64,000 nucleotides of DNA from Paludisphaera mucosa (GCF_029589435.1 NZ_JARRAG010000002.1:2294001-2358000); one strand, 5' to 3'; counted from the first letter of the stretch, positions 26,818-35,928 are shown. The notes: generated from the letters alone by a model not told the origin. Translations and numbers: made by a program.

Positions 26818-28749
26818 TTGAAGGTCACCGACGAGCTGCTCGACTACTACAGCCGCGAGCTGGTCTACCTCCGCGACATGGGAGACCACTTCGCCCGGGC
26901 CCAGCCGGCGGTCGCCGGCCTGCTGGCGCTCTCGGCCGGTCGCTGCGAGGATCCCCACGTCGAGCGCCTCATGCAGGCGTTCGCCCTGCTCACGGCGCGG
27001 ATCCGCAAGAAGCTCGACGACCGGTTCCCGGAGATCACCAACGCCCTGCTGGAGGTCGCCTACCCCCACGCCCTGCGGCCCCTGCCCTCGGCGACGGTCG
27101 TCCAGTTCGAGGGCGGAGGCGACGCGGCCGGGGCGGCCGAAGGCCGGACCGTCCCCCGCGGCACGGCGCTCACGGCCGCCGTCGAGATCGACGGGGTCCG
27201 CTGCCGGTTCCGGACCTCGCATCCCGTCGCGCTCTGGCCGGTGACGGTCGAGGCCGCCGTCCTCTCGCCCGACCGCGTGGTGCAGGCGGGGAAGCCGGCC
27301 GGGGCCGTCGGCCTGCTCAGGCTCACGCTGCGATGCCAGGCGTCGGGCGGCTGGGCCGAGGTCAAAGGGCTCGAATCCCTGCGCTTCTACCTGGACGGCG
27401 GCGAGCCGGTGGCCTCGGTCCTCTACGAATGCCTGTTCGATCGCCTTTGCGAGGTCTGGATCACGGGCTCGGCCGAGGGCCGGGGGCCGTTCCGCAGGGT
27501 GCTGCCGAGGTCGGCGGTGAAGCCCGTCGGCTTCGGGGCCGACGAATCGCTCTACCCCGATCCCGGCCGATCCTTCCCGGGATATCGGCTGCTCCAGGAG
27601 TTCTTCGCCTTCCCGCAGAAGTTCCAGTTCTTCGACCTCTTCCTGAACGAGGCGTACGAGGGAACGCACCCGCCGCTCGGGCGGGAGAAGCTGGGCCCGA
27701 CGATCGAGGTCCACTTCTGGCTCGACGCCGCGCCCCGGTCCGACCTGGCGGTGCGGCCGACGAACTTCCGGCTGGGCTGCACGCCCGCCGTCAACCTCTT
27801 CCGCTGGGTCCCCGAGCCGACCCCCCTGACCCAACTCCAGACCGAATACCGGATCCTGCCGAGCGTCGAACACCCGACCGGGTTCGAGGTCTTCTCGGTC
27901 GACCGAGTCGTCAGCTCGGGCTCGTTCCTCGAAGGCTCCTACGATTTCCAGCCGTTCTACGCCATGCGGCACGGGACCCGCGAGGCCGACCGCGAGGCCT
28001 TCTGGCTCGCCAGCCGCCAGCCTTCGCCGATCGACGGCGGGACCGAGCTGTTCCTCTCGTTCGTCGACTCCCGTTTCGACCCCCTCCTGCCGGCCGTCGA
28101 GAAGATCACCGCCCACCTGACCTGCACGAACCGCAACTTGCCGGCGAGGCTCCCGTTCGGCGGCGACCAGGGTTTCCTCGAAGCCGAGACCGAGACCGCG
28201 GCGGGTCGGGCGCGACTGCTCATGCAGCCGACCGAACCCCTGCGTCCCCCAGTCGGCCGATCGGTCCAGTGGAGGCTGATCTCGCAGCTGGCGCTCAATC
28301 ACCTCTCGCTGACGCCGTCGGAGCCGGGCGGCGAGTCGGCCGGCGGGGCCGAGGCGCTCCGCGAGCTGCTGGCGCTCGCCACCCTGCCGAGCGGCGACGA
28401 CCGGATCGACGACGCCAACGCCAAGATGATCCGGGGCGTGCTGGAGGTCTCGCACGAGCGGGTCGCGGCGCGGGTCGCCTATCCCGACCCGGGCGACGAT
28501 CCGGGGGGACCGGGGGCGCGACGGCGGCGGCTGATGGGCAAGCCCCTGTCGATGGGCCTGGAGATCCGGCTCGTCCTCGACGACGACGCGTTCCCGGGCG
28601 CGCGGGCGTTCCTGCTGGCGGCGGTCCTCGACCGGTTCCTCGGCGGCTACGTCGGGATCAACGGCTTCACGCGGCTCGTGGCGACCACCAAGCAACGGCG
28701 GGGGACCTGGCGATGGCCGGCTCGGAGCGGAGATCGGATGCTGATCTGA
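26818..28749 (+). CDS. tssF: T6SS baseplate protein TssF (VasA/ImpG)
   Basis: 643 residues from a TTG at 26818 that lies directly after GGAGGCGGAG; no ATG fits as well. The start, LLDYYSRELVYLRDMGDHFA, and the segments DPHVERLMQAFALLTARI, FPEITNALLEVAYPH, FELFLNEAY-type FFDLFLNEAYEG, and GCTPAVNLF are diagnostic for TssF. The length is slightly above the usual 590-620. It forms the baseplate wedge with TssG and TssE. The 3' end overlaps tssG by 37 bp, so the pair is translationally coupled. Confidence 0.95.
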   Translation: MKVTDELLDYYSRELVYLRDMGDHFARAQPAVAGLLALSAGRCEDPHVERLMQAFALLTARIRKKLDDRFPEITNALLEVAYPHALRPLPSATVVQFEGGGDAAGAAEGRTVPRGTALTAAVEIDGVRCRFRTSHPVALWPVTVEAAVLSPDRVVQAGKPAGAVGLLRLTLRCQASGGWAEVKGLESLRFYLDGGEPVASVLYECLFDRLCEVWITGSAEGRGPFRRVLPRSAVKPVGFGADESLYPDPGRSFPGYRLLQEFFAFPQKFQFFDLFLNEAYEGTHPPLGREKLGPTIEVHFWLDAAPRSDLAVRPTNFRLGCTPAVNLFRWVPEPTPLTQLQTEYRILPSVEHPTGFEVFSVDRVVSSGSFLEGSYDFQPFYAMRHGTREADREAFWLASRQPSPIDGGTELFLSFVDSRFDPLLPAVEKITAHLTCTNRNLPARLPFGGDQGFLEAETETAAGRARLLMQPTEPLRPPVGRSVQWRLISQLALNHLSLTPSEPGGESAGGAEALRELLALATLPSGDDRIDDANAKMIRGVLEVSHERVAARVAYPDPGDDPGGPGARRRRLMGKPLSMGLEIRLVLDDDAFPGARAFLLAAVLDRFLGGYVGINGFTRLVATTKQRRGTWRWPARSGDRMLI

Positions 28750-29801
28750 TCGACCGGCTCCGCGAGGAGCCGTATCGATTCGACTTCTTCCAGGCCGTCC
28801 GCCTCCTGACGCGGATCGCCGACGACCGCGCGCCGGTCGGGCGCGACGCCCCCTTCGGCGACGAGGCCGTGCGGTTCGCCCAGTACGTCTCGCTCACGTT
28901 CCCGGCCAGCGCGGTCGACCGGATCGAGGGCCTCGCGCGGCCGTCGACAGCCTCGGCCGACGCCGGGCCCGCGCCGCCCCCGACCTTGACCACGACGTTC
29001 TTCGGCCTGCTCGGGCCGAGCGGGGTCTTGCCCACGATCTACACCGAGGAGCTGATCGGCCCCCAGGCCCGCCGCCGCGGCCCGGCGGTCGAGTTCCTCA
29101 ACTTGTTCCACCACCGCCTCGTCTCGCTCTTCTTCCGGGCCTGGGAGAAGTACGACCTGCCCTCGCAATGGGAGAACGGCCGGGTGGCGGATGACGGCGA
29201 CCGGGCCGCCGCCGGCGCGGACGGCGACGCCTTCGCCTCGTCGCTGTTCCACCTGCTGGGGCTCGGCCCCGAATCGCTGCGCGGCCGGATGGCGGTCGGC
29301 GACGACTCGCTCCCGTTCTACACCGGCCTCTTCGCGCAGCAGCATCGATCCGCCGTGATGCTCGAACGACTGCTGGTCGATTATTTCGGCCGGCCGTTCC
29401 AGGTCCTCTCGTTCGTCGGCCGCTGGCTGCGGCTCAGGCCCGAGGAGCGGACCCGGCTGGGCCGCCGCGGGTCGTTCGCTCGGCTGGGGGTCGACGCCGT
29501 CGCGGGGGGGAAGGTCTGGGACGTGCAGAGCAAGTTCCGCGTCCGCGTCGGGCCGCTCTCGCTGGAGGAGTTCCACGAGTTCCTCCCCGACGGCCCGGCC
29601 TCGAAGCGGCTCACGGATCTCGTCCGGTTCTACGATCGCGGCGAGATGGACTTCGACGTCCAGCTCGTGCTGAAGAAGGAGGACGTACCCCCCTGCCGCG
29701 TGGGGAGCGGCGCCGACGCCGCGAGGCTCGGCCGGTCCGCCTGGCTGAAGGTCCGGCAATTCGACCGCGACGCCGCCGACGCGGTCCTGCGGCCGGGTTG
29801 A
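28713..29801 (+). CDS. tssG: T6SS baseplate protein TssG (VasB/ImpH)
   Basis: 362 residues from the ATG at 28713, inside the 3' end of tssF. It opens with the family pattern LIDRLREEPYRFDFFQAVRL. It then has AVRFAQYVSLTFPAS, TTFFGLLGPSGVLPTIYTE, FLNLFHHRLVSLFFRAWEKY, and the late VWDVQSKFRVRVGPLSLEEF. The length is normal. TssG pairs with TssF in the wedge that docks on the membrane complex through TssK. After it comes a 128-bp spacer before tssK, the longest gap among the baseplate genes. Confidence 0.95.
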   Translation: MAGSERRSDADLIDRLREEPYRFDFFQAVRLLTRIADDRAPVGRDAPFGDEAVRFAQYVSLTFPASAVDRIEGLARPSTASADAGPAPPPTLTTTFFGLLGPSGVLPTIYTEELIGPQARRRGPAVEFLNLFHHRLVSLFFRAWEKYDLPSQWENGRVADDGDRAAAGADGDAFASSLFHLLGLGPESLRGRMAVGDDSLPFYTGLFAQQHRSAVMLERLLVDYFGRPFQVLSFVGRWLRLRPEERTRLGRRGSFARLGVDAVAGGKVWDVQSKFRVRVGPLSLEEFHEFLPDGPASKRLTDLVRFYDRGEMDFDVQLVLKKEDVPPCRVGSGADAARLGRSAWLKVRQFDRDAADAVLRPG

Positions 29802-29929
29802 CGGCGGAGACGCGCGATCCGACGCTTGGCCCCTCGTGGCTGTCGTCGTCGCATGCTAAATTGAATCCACATTGGTGCGAACGGGCGTCGGTCGCCGGGT
29901 CGAGTCGCGGGTTGAGCGGGGGGCGAGGC

Positions 29930-31330
29930 ATGCCGAAACGGCCCGTGCACTGGTTCGAGGGGATGTTCCTCAAGCCCCACCATTTCCAGGCGGCCGAGCG
30001 CTGGACGCGCGAGCGGATCCGCGAGTCCGAGGACTGGCTGCAGCCCCACGACTGGGGCGTCCGCTCGATCGAGTTCGACGCCGACGCGATCGCCAACCGC
30101 ACCTTGCGGGTGACCTCGTGCCAGGCGCGGTTCAAGGACGGCACGACCGTCTCGATCCCCGACGAGGCCGCGCTCGACCCGGTCGAGCTGGGCCCGGCCC
30201 TGGCCCGGCGCGAGCGGCTGATGGTCTACCTGGCCGTCCCCGCCTGGCAGCCCGGCCGGCCCAACGCCCAGCGCGAGGCGATCGAGGACGCGCCCCGGTT
30301 CCTCGTCGGCTCGCTGGAGTGCCCCGACGAGAACACCGGCGGCGACGAGGAGGAGATCGAGTTCCGCAACCTCCAGGCCCGGCTGCTGCTGGAGGATCAG
30401 CTCGCCCCCGGTTTCGAGACCCTCCCCATCGCCCGCATCGAGCGGGCCGGGAGCGACCAGGCCCCGCCCCGCGTCGACCGCTCGTACGTCCCGCCGGTCC
30501 TCGGCCTCGACGCCTGGCGGCCGCTGCACGACGACGTCCAGGCCCTCTTCCGGCAGGTGGAGGCCTGGATCGACCAGGAGGCCTCGCAGGTCGTCGGCCG
30601 CAAGATCGCGTTCGACAGCCAGGTCCTCGGCGACGCCGAGCGGATCCTGCGGCTCTCGGCCCTGAACACGGCTTACGCCGCCTGGCAGGGCTTCCTCTTC
30701 ACGCGCGGGCTGCACCCGCTGGCGATGTACGGCGAACTCTGCCGGCTGCTCGGCCAGCTCGCGATCTTCGGCGAGAGCCGCCGGCCCGTCAAGGTGCCGA
30801 GCTACGACCACGACGACATCGGCCCGTGCTACGCGGTCGTCCTCGCCGAGATCCGCCGCCTGCTCGGGTCGCTGGGCCGCGTCCCGTTCGAGCGGCGGTA
30901 TTTCCAGCTGGAAGGGCCCCGCTTCCAGGTCGCGCTCGAGCCCGACTGGACCCTGGAGACGACGAAGCTCTACATCGGGGTCGAGACCGCCGAACTGACC
31001 GACGCCGAGTGCGACGCCCTGATGAAGTCGACCGACTGGAAGCTGGGGAGCGGCGAGCAGGTCGAGACCATCTTCAAGAGCGGCGGCGCCGGCCTGGGCA
31101 TGAAGCCGCTGAACCGGATACCCCCCGCGCTGCCGGGGGGCGTCGTCTACTTCGAGATCGTCCGCAACGCCGAGCCCTGGAAGGACGTCGTGCGGACCCG
31201 GATGCTCGGGCTGCGATTCAAGCTCGAACGCGGCAAGTTCCTCAGCGCGCAGATGCTGGCCCTCACCAACCCGACGACCCAACGCACGGTGAATCTCCAG
31301 TTCGCCGTGTTCGTGGTCAAGTCGCAATGA
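29930..31330 (+). CDS. tssK: T6SS baseplate-membrane connector TssK
   Basis: 466 residues from the ATG at 29930; a TTG at 29798 would add 44 non-conserved residues. The hallmark PVHWFEGMFLKPHHFQAAER is at the very start. LNTAYAAWQGFLF, HPLAMYGELCRLLGQLAIF and YFEIVRNAEPWKDV follow as in other TssK proteins. It links the wedge to the cytoplasmic face of TssL/TssM. The upstream spacer contains TGCTAAATT (29854-29862), an extended -10-like sequence that could be an internal promoter, but no -35 partner is seen. Confidence 0.96.
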   Translation: MPKRPVHWFEGMFLKPHHFQAAERWTRERIRESEDWLQPHDWGVRSIEFDADAIANRTLRVTSCQARFKDGTTVSIPDEAALDPVELGPALARRERLMVYLAVPAWQPGRPNAQREAIEDAPRFLVGSLECPDENTGGDEEEIEFRNLQARLLLEDQLAPGFETLPIARIERAGSDQAPPRVDRSYVPPVLGLDAWRPLHDDVQALFRQVEAWIDQEASQVVGRKIAFDSQVLGDAERILRLSALNTAYAAWQGFLFTRGLHPLAMYGELCRLLGQLAIFGESRRPVKVPSYDHDDIGPCYAVVLAEIRRLLGSLGRVPFERRYFQLEGPRFQVALEPDWTLETTKLYIGVETAELTDAECDALMKSTDWKLGSGEQVETIFKSGGAGLGMKPLNRIPPALPGGVVYFEIVRNAEPWKDVVRTRMLGLRFKLERGKFLSAQMLALTNPTTQRTVNLQFAVFVVKSQ

Positions 31331-31343
31331 TCGAAGGACGGCG

Positions 31344-31988
31344 ATGACGGACGGCTTCGCAGACCTGGTGATGCCCCTCTTCCGCAAGGTCCTCGACCTC
31401 CGACGGCGCCTGGAGCGCGGCGAGGCCCGCACGCTCGACGACGCGATGCGCCAGGTCCAGTCGTGGATCGACGAGGCGGGCCGACGCGCCGTCACCGATC
31501 CCACGCTGGGCCGCGTCTTCGACGAGGCGCGATACGGCCTCGTCGCCTGGATCGACGAGGTGCTGACCGATTCGGAGTGGGGCCATTCGGTGGGCTGGGG
31601 CTTCGAGCAGCACGTGCTGGAGTGGCTCACCTTCCGCAGCCACGACCGCGCGTGGCGGTTCTACGAGCACGCCGAGGACCTGGACGCCCGCGGGGCCTTC
31701 GACCCTCTCGAAGCCTATCTCGTGTGCGTCACGCTCGGGTTCCGGGGCGAGTTGGCCCAGGACCCCGATCGCATGACCGACTGGGTCGAACGCATCTATG
31801 CGCGCGTCGGCGAGGGGGGCTCCGTGGAGTCCCGGCCGTTCCCGGAAGAGGAACCCGGCGCCGGCCTGCAGCCGCTCCGGGGGCCGTCGCTGCTGGTGAA
31901 GGTCAGCGCGTTGGCCGCGTTCACGCTCCTGTTCACGCTGGCCGCGTACCTTTTCGCGATCCATCACGATTATTATTCGGCCGGTTGA
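31344..31988 (+). CDS. tssL: T6SS membrane-complex protein TssL (DotU/IcmH family)
   Basis: 214 residues from the ATG at 31344, 13 bp after tssK. It has the DotU cytoplasmic helical domain: ARYGLVAWIDEVLTDSEWG, WGFEQHVLEWLTF, FYEHAEDL and AYLVCVTLGFRGE. One C-terminal transmembrane helix lies at about 184-206 (VKVSALAAFTLLFTLAAYLF), followed by only a few residues outside. There is no OmpA-like peptidoglycan-binding extension. TssL anchors TssK and the baseplate to the inner membrane with TssM. The short TssM-like gene follows after 40 bp. Confidence 0.94.
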   Translation: MTDGFADLVMPLFRKVLDLRRRLERGEARTLDDAMRQVQSWIDEAGRRAVTDPTLGRVFDEARYGLVAWIDEVLTDSEWGHSVGWGFEQHVLEWLTFRSHDRAWRFYEHAEDLDARGAFDPLEAYLVCVTLGFRGELAQDPDRMTDWVERIYARVGEGGSVESRPFPEEEPGAGLQPLRGPSLLVKVSALAAFTLLFTLAAYLFAIHHDYYSAG

Positions 31989-32028
31989 TCCCAACCGCGC
32001 CGGGGTCCAGACCAGGCGGGATGCTCCG

Positions 32029-33489
32029 TTGCTCAAGTCGCTCCTCGAGACGCACGTGCTGATGGTGGCCCTGGGGATCCTCGCCGCGGTCGCCGCGGGC
32101 CTGGCCTTCCTCTGGGCCAAACATCCGTTCCGCTGGATCCTGGCGTTGCTGGCGATCGGCTGGGTCGGACTGGTCGCGACCTACGATTTCGACGGCCTCG
32201 ACCTGGATCCTCGGCTCCCGGCCGAGTTCGCCCGCTGGCTGCGGCCGTGGGCCCTGGTGCTGGGGCTGATCGTGCTGGGCCTGGCCCCCCACCTGGTCTC
32301 GACTCTCCTCGCCGGCCGCGGCCGGAAGGCGCCTGCGCAGGAGGGCGCGGCGGCCGGCGACCTGGAATCGGCCCTCGACGAGATCGACGCCCGCCTGAGC
32401 CAGGCGCGATACGACGCCGGCGGCCAGGAAGTCTTCCTGCTGCTGGCGCGCGAAGAGACTCTGGCCGCCGACATGGTGCGGGCCTCGGGGATGAACCTGT
32501 TCGCCGCCGCCCCCGCCGCGGCCGAGGCGCCGGTCCACGCCTACGCCTCGGCCGACGGCCTCTTCCTGAGCTGCTCCGGGGCCGCGTCCTGGGGCGGATC
32601 GGACGGCTCGGGGACGTCGCGTCTCGAACGCCTCTGCGGCTGGATCGCCGGGCTCAACCCGGAGAAGCCGCCGATCCGCGGCGTCGCCGTGCTAATCCCC
32701 CTGGATGAGGCGACTTCGCCCGAGGCCCTGAAGACCGTCGGCCCCCTGCGTAACGACCTGCAGGTGATCCAGGCCGGGCTGAAGGTCCGCTGCCCCGTGA
32801 TCGCCGTATTCTGCCTGCGGGACGGCCGCTCGGGGTTCGGCGAGTTCGCCGCCAGGATGCCCGCGGCGCTGCGCAACAACCGCTGCGGCTTCTCGACCCC
32901 GGCGTCGCGGCCCTTCGACCACGCCGTGGCCGAGAAGGGCTTCCGCTGGTTCGTCCGCTGGCTCCAGAGCTGGTCGCTGAGCCTGATGGCGGGGGACTAC
33001 CCGGCGAGGGAAGGCAACGCGAAGCTCGTCGAGCTGAACGCCGCCATGCGTCGTGACCTGCCGGCGCTCGGCACGTTCGTCGAGGCGGCGTTCTCGACCC
33101 ACGCGCGAGCCGAGCCCGTCCTGGTGCGCGGTTGCTACGTCGCCCTCTGCGGGGCCGAGCCCGCGGACCAGGCGTTCGTCGCGGGACTGCTGAAGGGTCC
33201 GAAGAGCAAGATGGCGGCCGACGCGAAGCTCGCGACCTGGGCCCGCGAGGCCGGGCGGGTCGACCGCTCATACCGGCGAGCCGCCCTGACGCTGGCCGCG
33301 GCGAGCGTCGCGCTGGCGACCCTCGTGTGGCTGCTGGCGATCGCCCCCCGGCTCCAGGCCGTCTCCCCAGGCGCGTCGAGCGGCCTGGGATGGCTCGCCT
33401 GGGCCGGCCTCGGGGTCTTGGCCGCGACCTGGATCGGCGTGCTGCTGTCTCCGAAACTCCGGCGGTCCAGGCCGCCGGCGACGCCCTGA
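32029..33489 (+). CDS. Truncated TssM/IcmF-like membrane protein without P-loop or periplasmic domain
   Basis: 486 residues from a TTG at 32029 with AGGCGGG upstream. Family TssM proteins are usually 1,100-1,300 residues. Three hydrophobic helices come first (about 9-30, 35-50, 74-94), then a cytoplasmic domain. At 135-154 VFLLLAREETLAADMVRASG occupies the place of the IcmF P-loop but lacks the GxxGxGKT residues. CPVIAVFCLRDGRSGFGEF (255-273) matches the IcmF TKxD-GFxEF region, with the TKxD replaced. RGCYVALCG (367-375) matches the IcmF RGxYF region. Helices follow at about 418-437 and 453-475, then the protein ends. The large periplasmic part that binds TssJ is missing. Position right after tssL supports the TssM assignment. 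The stop at 33489 is clean, with no sign of a frameshifted remainder. Confidence 0.8.
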   Translation: MLKSLLETHVLMVALGILAAVAAGLAFLWAKHPFRWILALLAIGWVGLVATYDFDGLDLDPRLPAEFARWLRPWALVLGLIVLGLAPHLVSTLLAGRGRKAPAQEGAAAGDLESALDEIDARLSQARYDAGGQEVFLLLAREETLAADMVRASGMNLFAAAPAAAEAPVHAYASADGLFLSCSGAASWGGSDGSGTSRLERLCGWIAGLNPEKPPIRGVAVLIPLDEATSPEALKTVGPLRNDLQVIQAGLKVRCPVIAVFCLRDGRSGFGEFAARMPAALRNNRCGFSTPASRPFDHAVAEKGFRWFVRWLQSWSLSLMAGDYPAREGNAKLVELNAAMRRDLPALGTFVEAAFSTHARAEPVLVRGCYVALCGAEPADQAFVAGLLKGPKSKMAADAKLATWAREAGRVDRSYRRAALTLAAASVALATLVWLLAIAPRLQAVSPGASSGLGWLAWAGLGVLAATWIGVLLSPKLRRSRPPATP

Positions 33490-33524
33490 CCAGGACCGAA
33501 GCCGTTTCGCCCGGGAGGCCCTCA

Positions 33525-35093
33525 ATGGCCGATTCCAGCACGTACGACGAGCTCCCGTATACCGACAACTGCTTCTATTACACCCACCCCGACCACATGG
33601 CGACGGTCGCGAGCCTGCACGGCCTGACGCCGACGCCTCCCGAGCGGTGTCGCGTACTGGAGCTGGGCTGCGCCATGGGGGGGAATCTCATCCCCATGGC
33701 CCTGAAGCTCCCCGACGCCCGGTTCGTCGGCATCGACCTCTCGACGCGTCAGGTCGCCGAGGGCCGCGCGACGATCGAGTCGCTGGGGCTCCGCAACGTC
33801 GAGCTCCACGCCATGAGCATCACCGACGTCGACGCCGGGCTGGGCCTCTTCGACTTCATCGTCTGCCACGGCGTGTATTCCTGGGTCCCCGCCCCGGTCC
33901 GCGACAAGATCCTGTCGATCTTCGCCGAGAACCTGGCCCCCCGCGGCCTGGCCTACGTCAGCTACAACACGTTCCCGGGCTGGCACGCGCGGGGGCTGGC
34001 CCGCGACCTGATGGCGTTCCACGTCCGCGACGGCGGGGCCATGCGGGACTCGGCGCGTTCGGCGCGGAGCTTCCTGAAGGACCTCGTCGACGTCCTCCCC
34101 GACCCGAACACGGCCTACGCCGCGATCTTGAAGGCCGAGGGCGATTTCCTGGAGGACGTCGACGACGCCTACCTCTTCCACGAGCACCTGGAAGAGACCA
34201 ACAACCCGTTCTATTTCCATCAGTTCATGGCCGCCGCCGGGGCCAGGGGCCTGGCGTTCGTGGCCGAGGCCAAGACCGACGGCCTGCTCGGCCACCTGCC
34301 GCCGAAGGCCCGCGAGCGGATCGCCGAATGGGGCGGCGACGCGATCGCCCGCGAGCAGTACGCCGACTTCGTGACCAACCGGACCTTCCGCCGGACGTAC
34401 CTCCGCCGGGCGGCCGACGAGGTCGCGGCGAAGACCTCTCCCGAGGTCGTCGCCGCGATGGGAGTCGGCACGATGGTCACGCCCGATGCGGGGGAGGTCG
34501 ACGTCTTCTCCAACGAGCCCGTCGCCTTCCACGTGCCGGGCGGCGGGCCGTCCCTCACGACGAATCATCCGCTGCTCAAGACCGCGCTCGTCGAGTTGGC
34601 CCTGGCCCGGCCGCGCATGATCCCCTTCGACGAGCTGGTCGACCGGGTCCAGGCCAGGCTGGCGCCGCGGCTCGCGGAGGCGTTCGACGACGCGAAGGCG
34701 CGGGCCTATCTCTGCGACGCCCTCTTCCGCGGCTTCTCCGTCGACCTGGTCGCCCTGAACGTCAGCCCGCCGCGGATCGCGGTCCCCGCCGGCGAGTCGC
34801 CGACCGCCAGCCCGCTCGCGCGTCTCCAGGCCGCGCAGGGGAAGCGGATCACGAACATCCCCGGACGTACCGTCGAGCCCCACGACCTCGACCGACTGCT
34901 GCTCCCTCTGCTTGACGGCGAGCGCGATCGGAGCAGCCTGGGCGAAGCCCTGAAGGCGGCCATCGAGTCCGGCGATTTCGCGGTCAGCTTCGAAGGCGTC
35001 CCCCTGGCCGGCGAGAAGACCGACGAGGCGATCCCGGAGCTGATCGAGGCCAGCCTGCGACGGCTGGCGGCGATGGGGCTGTTGACCTCCTGA
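33525..35093 (+). CDS. SAM-dependent methyltransferase with methyltransferase regulatory domain
   Basis: 522 residues from the ATG at 33525, 35 bp after the TssM-like gene, with GGGAGG upstream. The class I methyltransferase fold is at about 40-190: motif I VLELGCAMGGN (44-54), the acidic GIDLS (69-73), and FDFIVCHGVYSWV. The rest, from NTFPGWH onward, matches the PF10119-type methyltransferase regulatory domain, and a further C-terminal domain of about 120 residues follows. The substrate is unknown. As the last gene of the T6SS operon it could modify a T6SS component or be linked to an effector. This is inferred from position only; similar enzymes also occur away from T6SS genes. Its stop lies 4 bp from the stop of the convergent FHA-DUF4123 gene. 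Confidence 0.87.
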   Translation: MADSSTYDELPYTDNCFYYTHPDHMATVASLHGLTPTPPERCRVLELGCAMGGNLIPMALKLPDARFVGIDLSTRQVAEGRATIESLGLRNVELHAMSITDVDAGLGLFDFIVCHGVYSWVPAPVRDKILSIFAENLAPRGLAYVSYNTFPGWHARGLARDLMAFHVRDGGAMRDSARSARSFLKDLVDVLPDPNTAYAAILKAEGDFLEDVDDAYLFHEHLEETNNPFYFHQFMAAAGARGLAFVAEAKTDGLLGHLPPKARERIAEWGGDAIAREQYADFVTNRTFRRTYLRRAADEVAAKTSPEVVAAMGVGTMVTPDAGEVDVFSNEPVAFHVPGGGPSLTTNHPLLKTALVELALARPRMIPFDELVDRVQARLAPRLAEAFDDAKARAYLCDALFRGFSVDLVALNVSPPRIAVPAGESPTASPLARLQAAQGKRITNIPGRTVEPHDLDRLLLPLLDGERDRSSLGEALKAAIESGDFAVSFEGVPLAGEKTDEAIPELIEASLRRLAAMGLLTS

Positions 35094-35097
35094 CGAA

Positions 35098-35928
35098 TCA
35101 AGCGTCGCCGTCGAGCCGGGCGACCTTCCAGCCGCCGACGGCGGACGGCGTGTAGCGATCGAGACCGCCGTCATCTCGCTCGCACAAATAGGACAAAACG
35201 CCGCGGAAGAACGCGCCCGCATCGGCGGGGTCGCTCGCCGGCAGGTGCGTCCTCAACACGCGCGGGTCGAAGAAGCGGAAGAGCAACCGGCGTCCGTCAT
35301 CGTGCACGACCGTCGACAGTCGTTTCAGCGACTCCCTGACCTCGTCGAACGGCCGATCAGACGTCAGCAAGACGCCCCACGAGCGGCCCCATCCCTCGCC
35401 GACGAATCGTTCCAGGAAAGGCGAACCCTCGGGGATCTCGATCAGGTACGGGGCGAAAGCGGCGAGGTCAGAGGCGCGAGGCTCCTCGAACAGGGAACGC
35501 TTCTCCTCGGGCGCCTCCAGGATCAGCCGGTAGACTTCGCCGCCGCGCGCCGCGTCCAGGACCGCGAACAGGGGCTCGCCCCCGGCCCTCATCAGGGTGA
35601 GGATCTCGTCGCGGCGAGTGTCGGCGGTCCTGAGCCGAATCCGGAGCGTCGTGCCCCCCGCCTGGACCCGGGCGCCGTCGCCGACGGTTCCCGCGACGGT
35701 CTCGGAGCCGTCGACGAGGGTCCCGTGCGCGCTGTCCAGGTCGCGGATTCGCGCCTCGCGGCCGTCGAAGGCGAGGGCGAAATGGCGGCGCGACATCGTC
35801 GGGTCGCCGCCCACGACGACGGTGGCGGGCGCGGCGCGGCCGACGACGGCCTCGACGTCGGGGGCGATCGTGAACGAGCGCCCGGCGTCCGGGCCCGATT
35901 CGACCGAGAGGACGAGGATGAGCGGCAT
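35098..35928 (-). CDS. FHA domain fused to DUF4123 (T6SS adaptor/chaperone)
   Basis: 276 residues from the ATG at 35928, which has GAGGAA upstream and starts right at the FHA fold. A GTG at 35976, 1 bp from the PAAR stop, is the alternative and adds 16 residues. Residues 1-100 are an FHA phosphothreonine-binding domain (VVGRA, MSRRHFAL, DLDSAHGTLVDG). Residues about 112-235 match DUF4123, the family of chaperones that load effectors onto VgrG: PLFAVLDAARGGEVYRLIL, SWGVLLTSDRPFDEV, and RLLFRFFDPRVLRTHLP. It is last in a vgrG-PAAR-adaptor set. No effector gene follows, since the next gene is the convergent methyltransferase. Joining an FHA to the adaptor suggests loading controlled by threonine phosphorylation. 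Confidence 0.88.
   Translation of the reverse strand: MPLILVLSVESGPDAGRSFTIAPDVEAVVGRAAPATVVVGGDPTMSRRHFALAFDGREARIRDLDSAHGTLVDGSETVAGTVGDGARVQAGGTTLRIRLRTADTRRDEILTLMRAGGEPLFAVLDAARGGEVYRLILEAPEEKRSLFEEPRASDLAAFAPYLIEIPEGSPFLERFVGEGWGRSWGVLLTSDRPFDEVRESLKRLSTVVHDDGRRLLFRFFDPRVLRTHLPASDPADAGAFFRGVLSYLCERDDGGLDRYTPSAVGGWKVARLDGDA

Noticed and set aside
32029-33489. Frameshifted or split tssM
   Set aside because: The next gene starts 35 bp later and is a clear methyltransferase in its own frame. No periplasmic TssM remnant is visible in other frames between 33489 and 35093.
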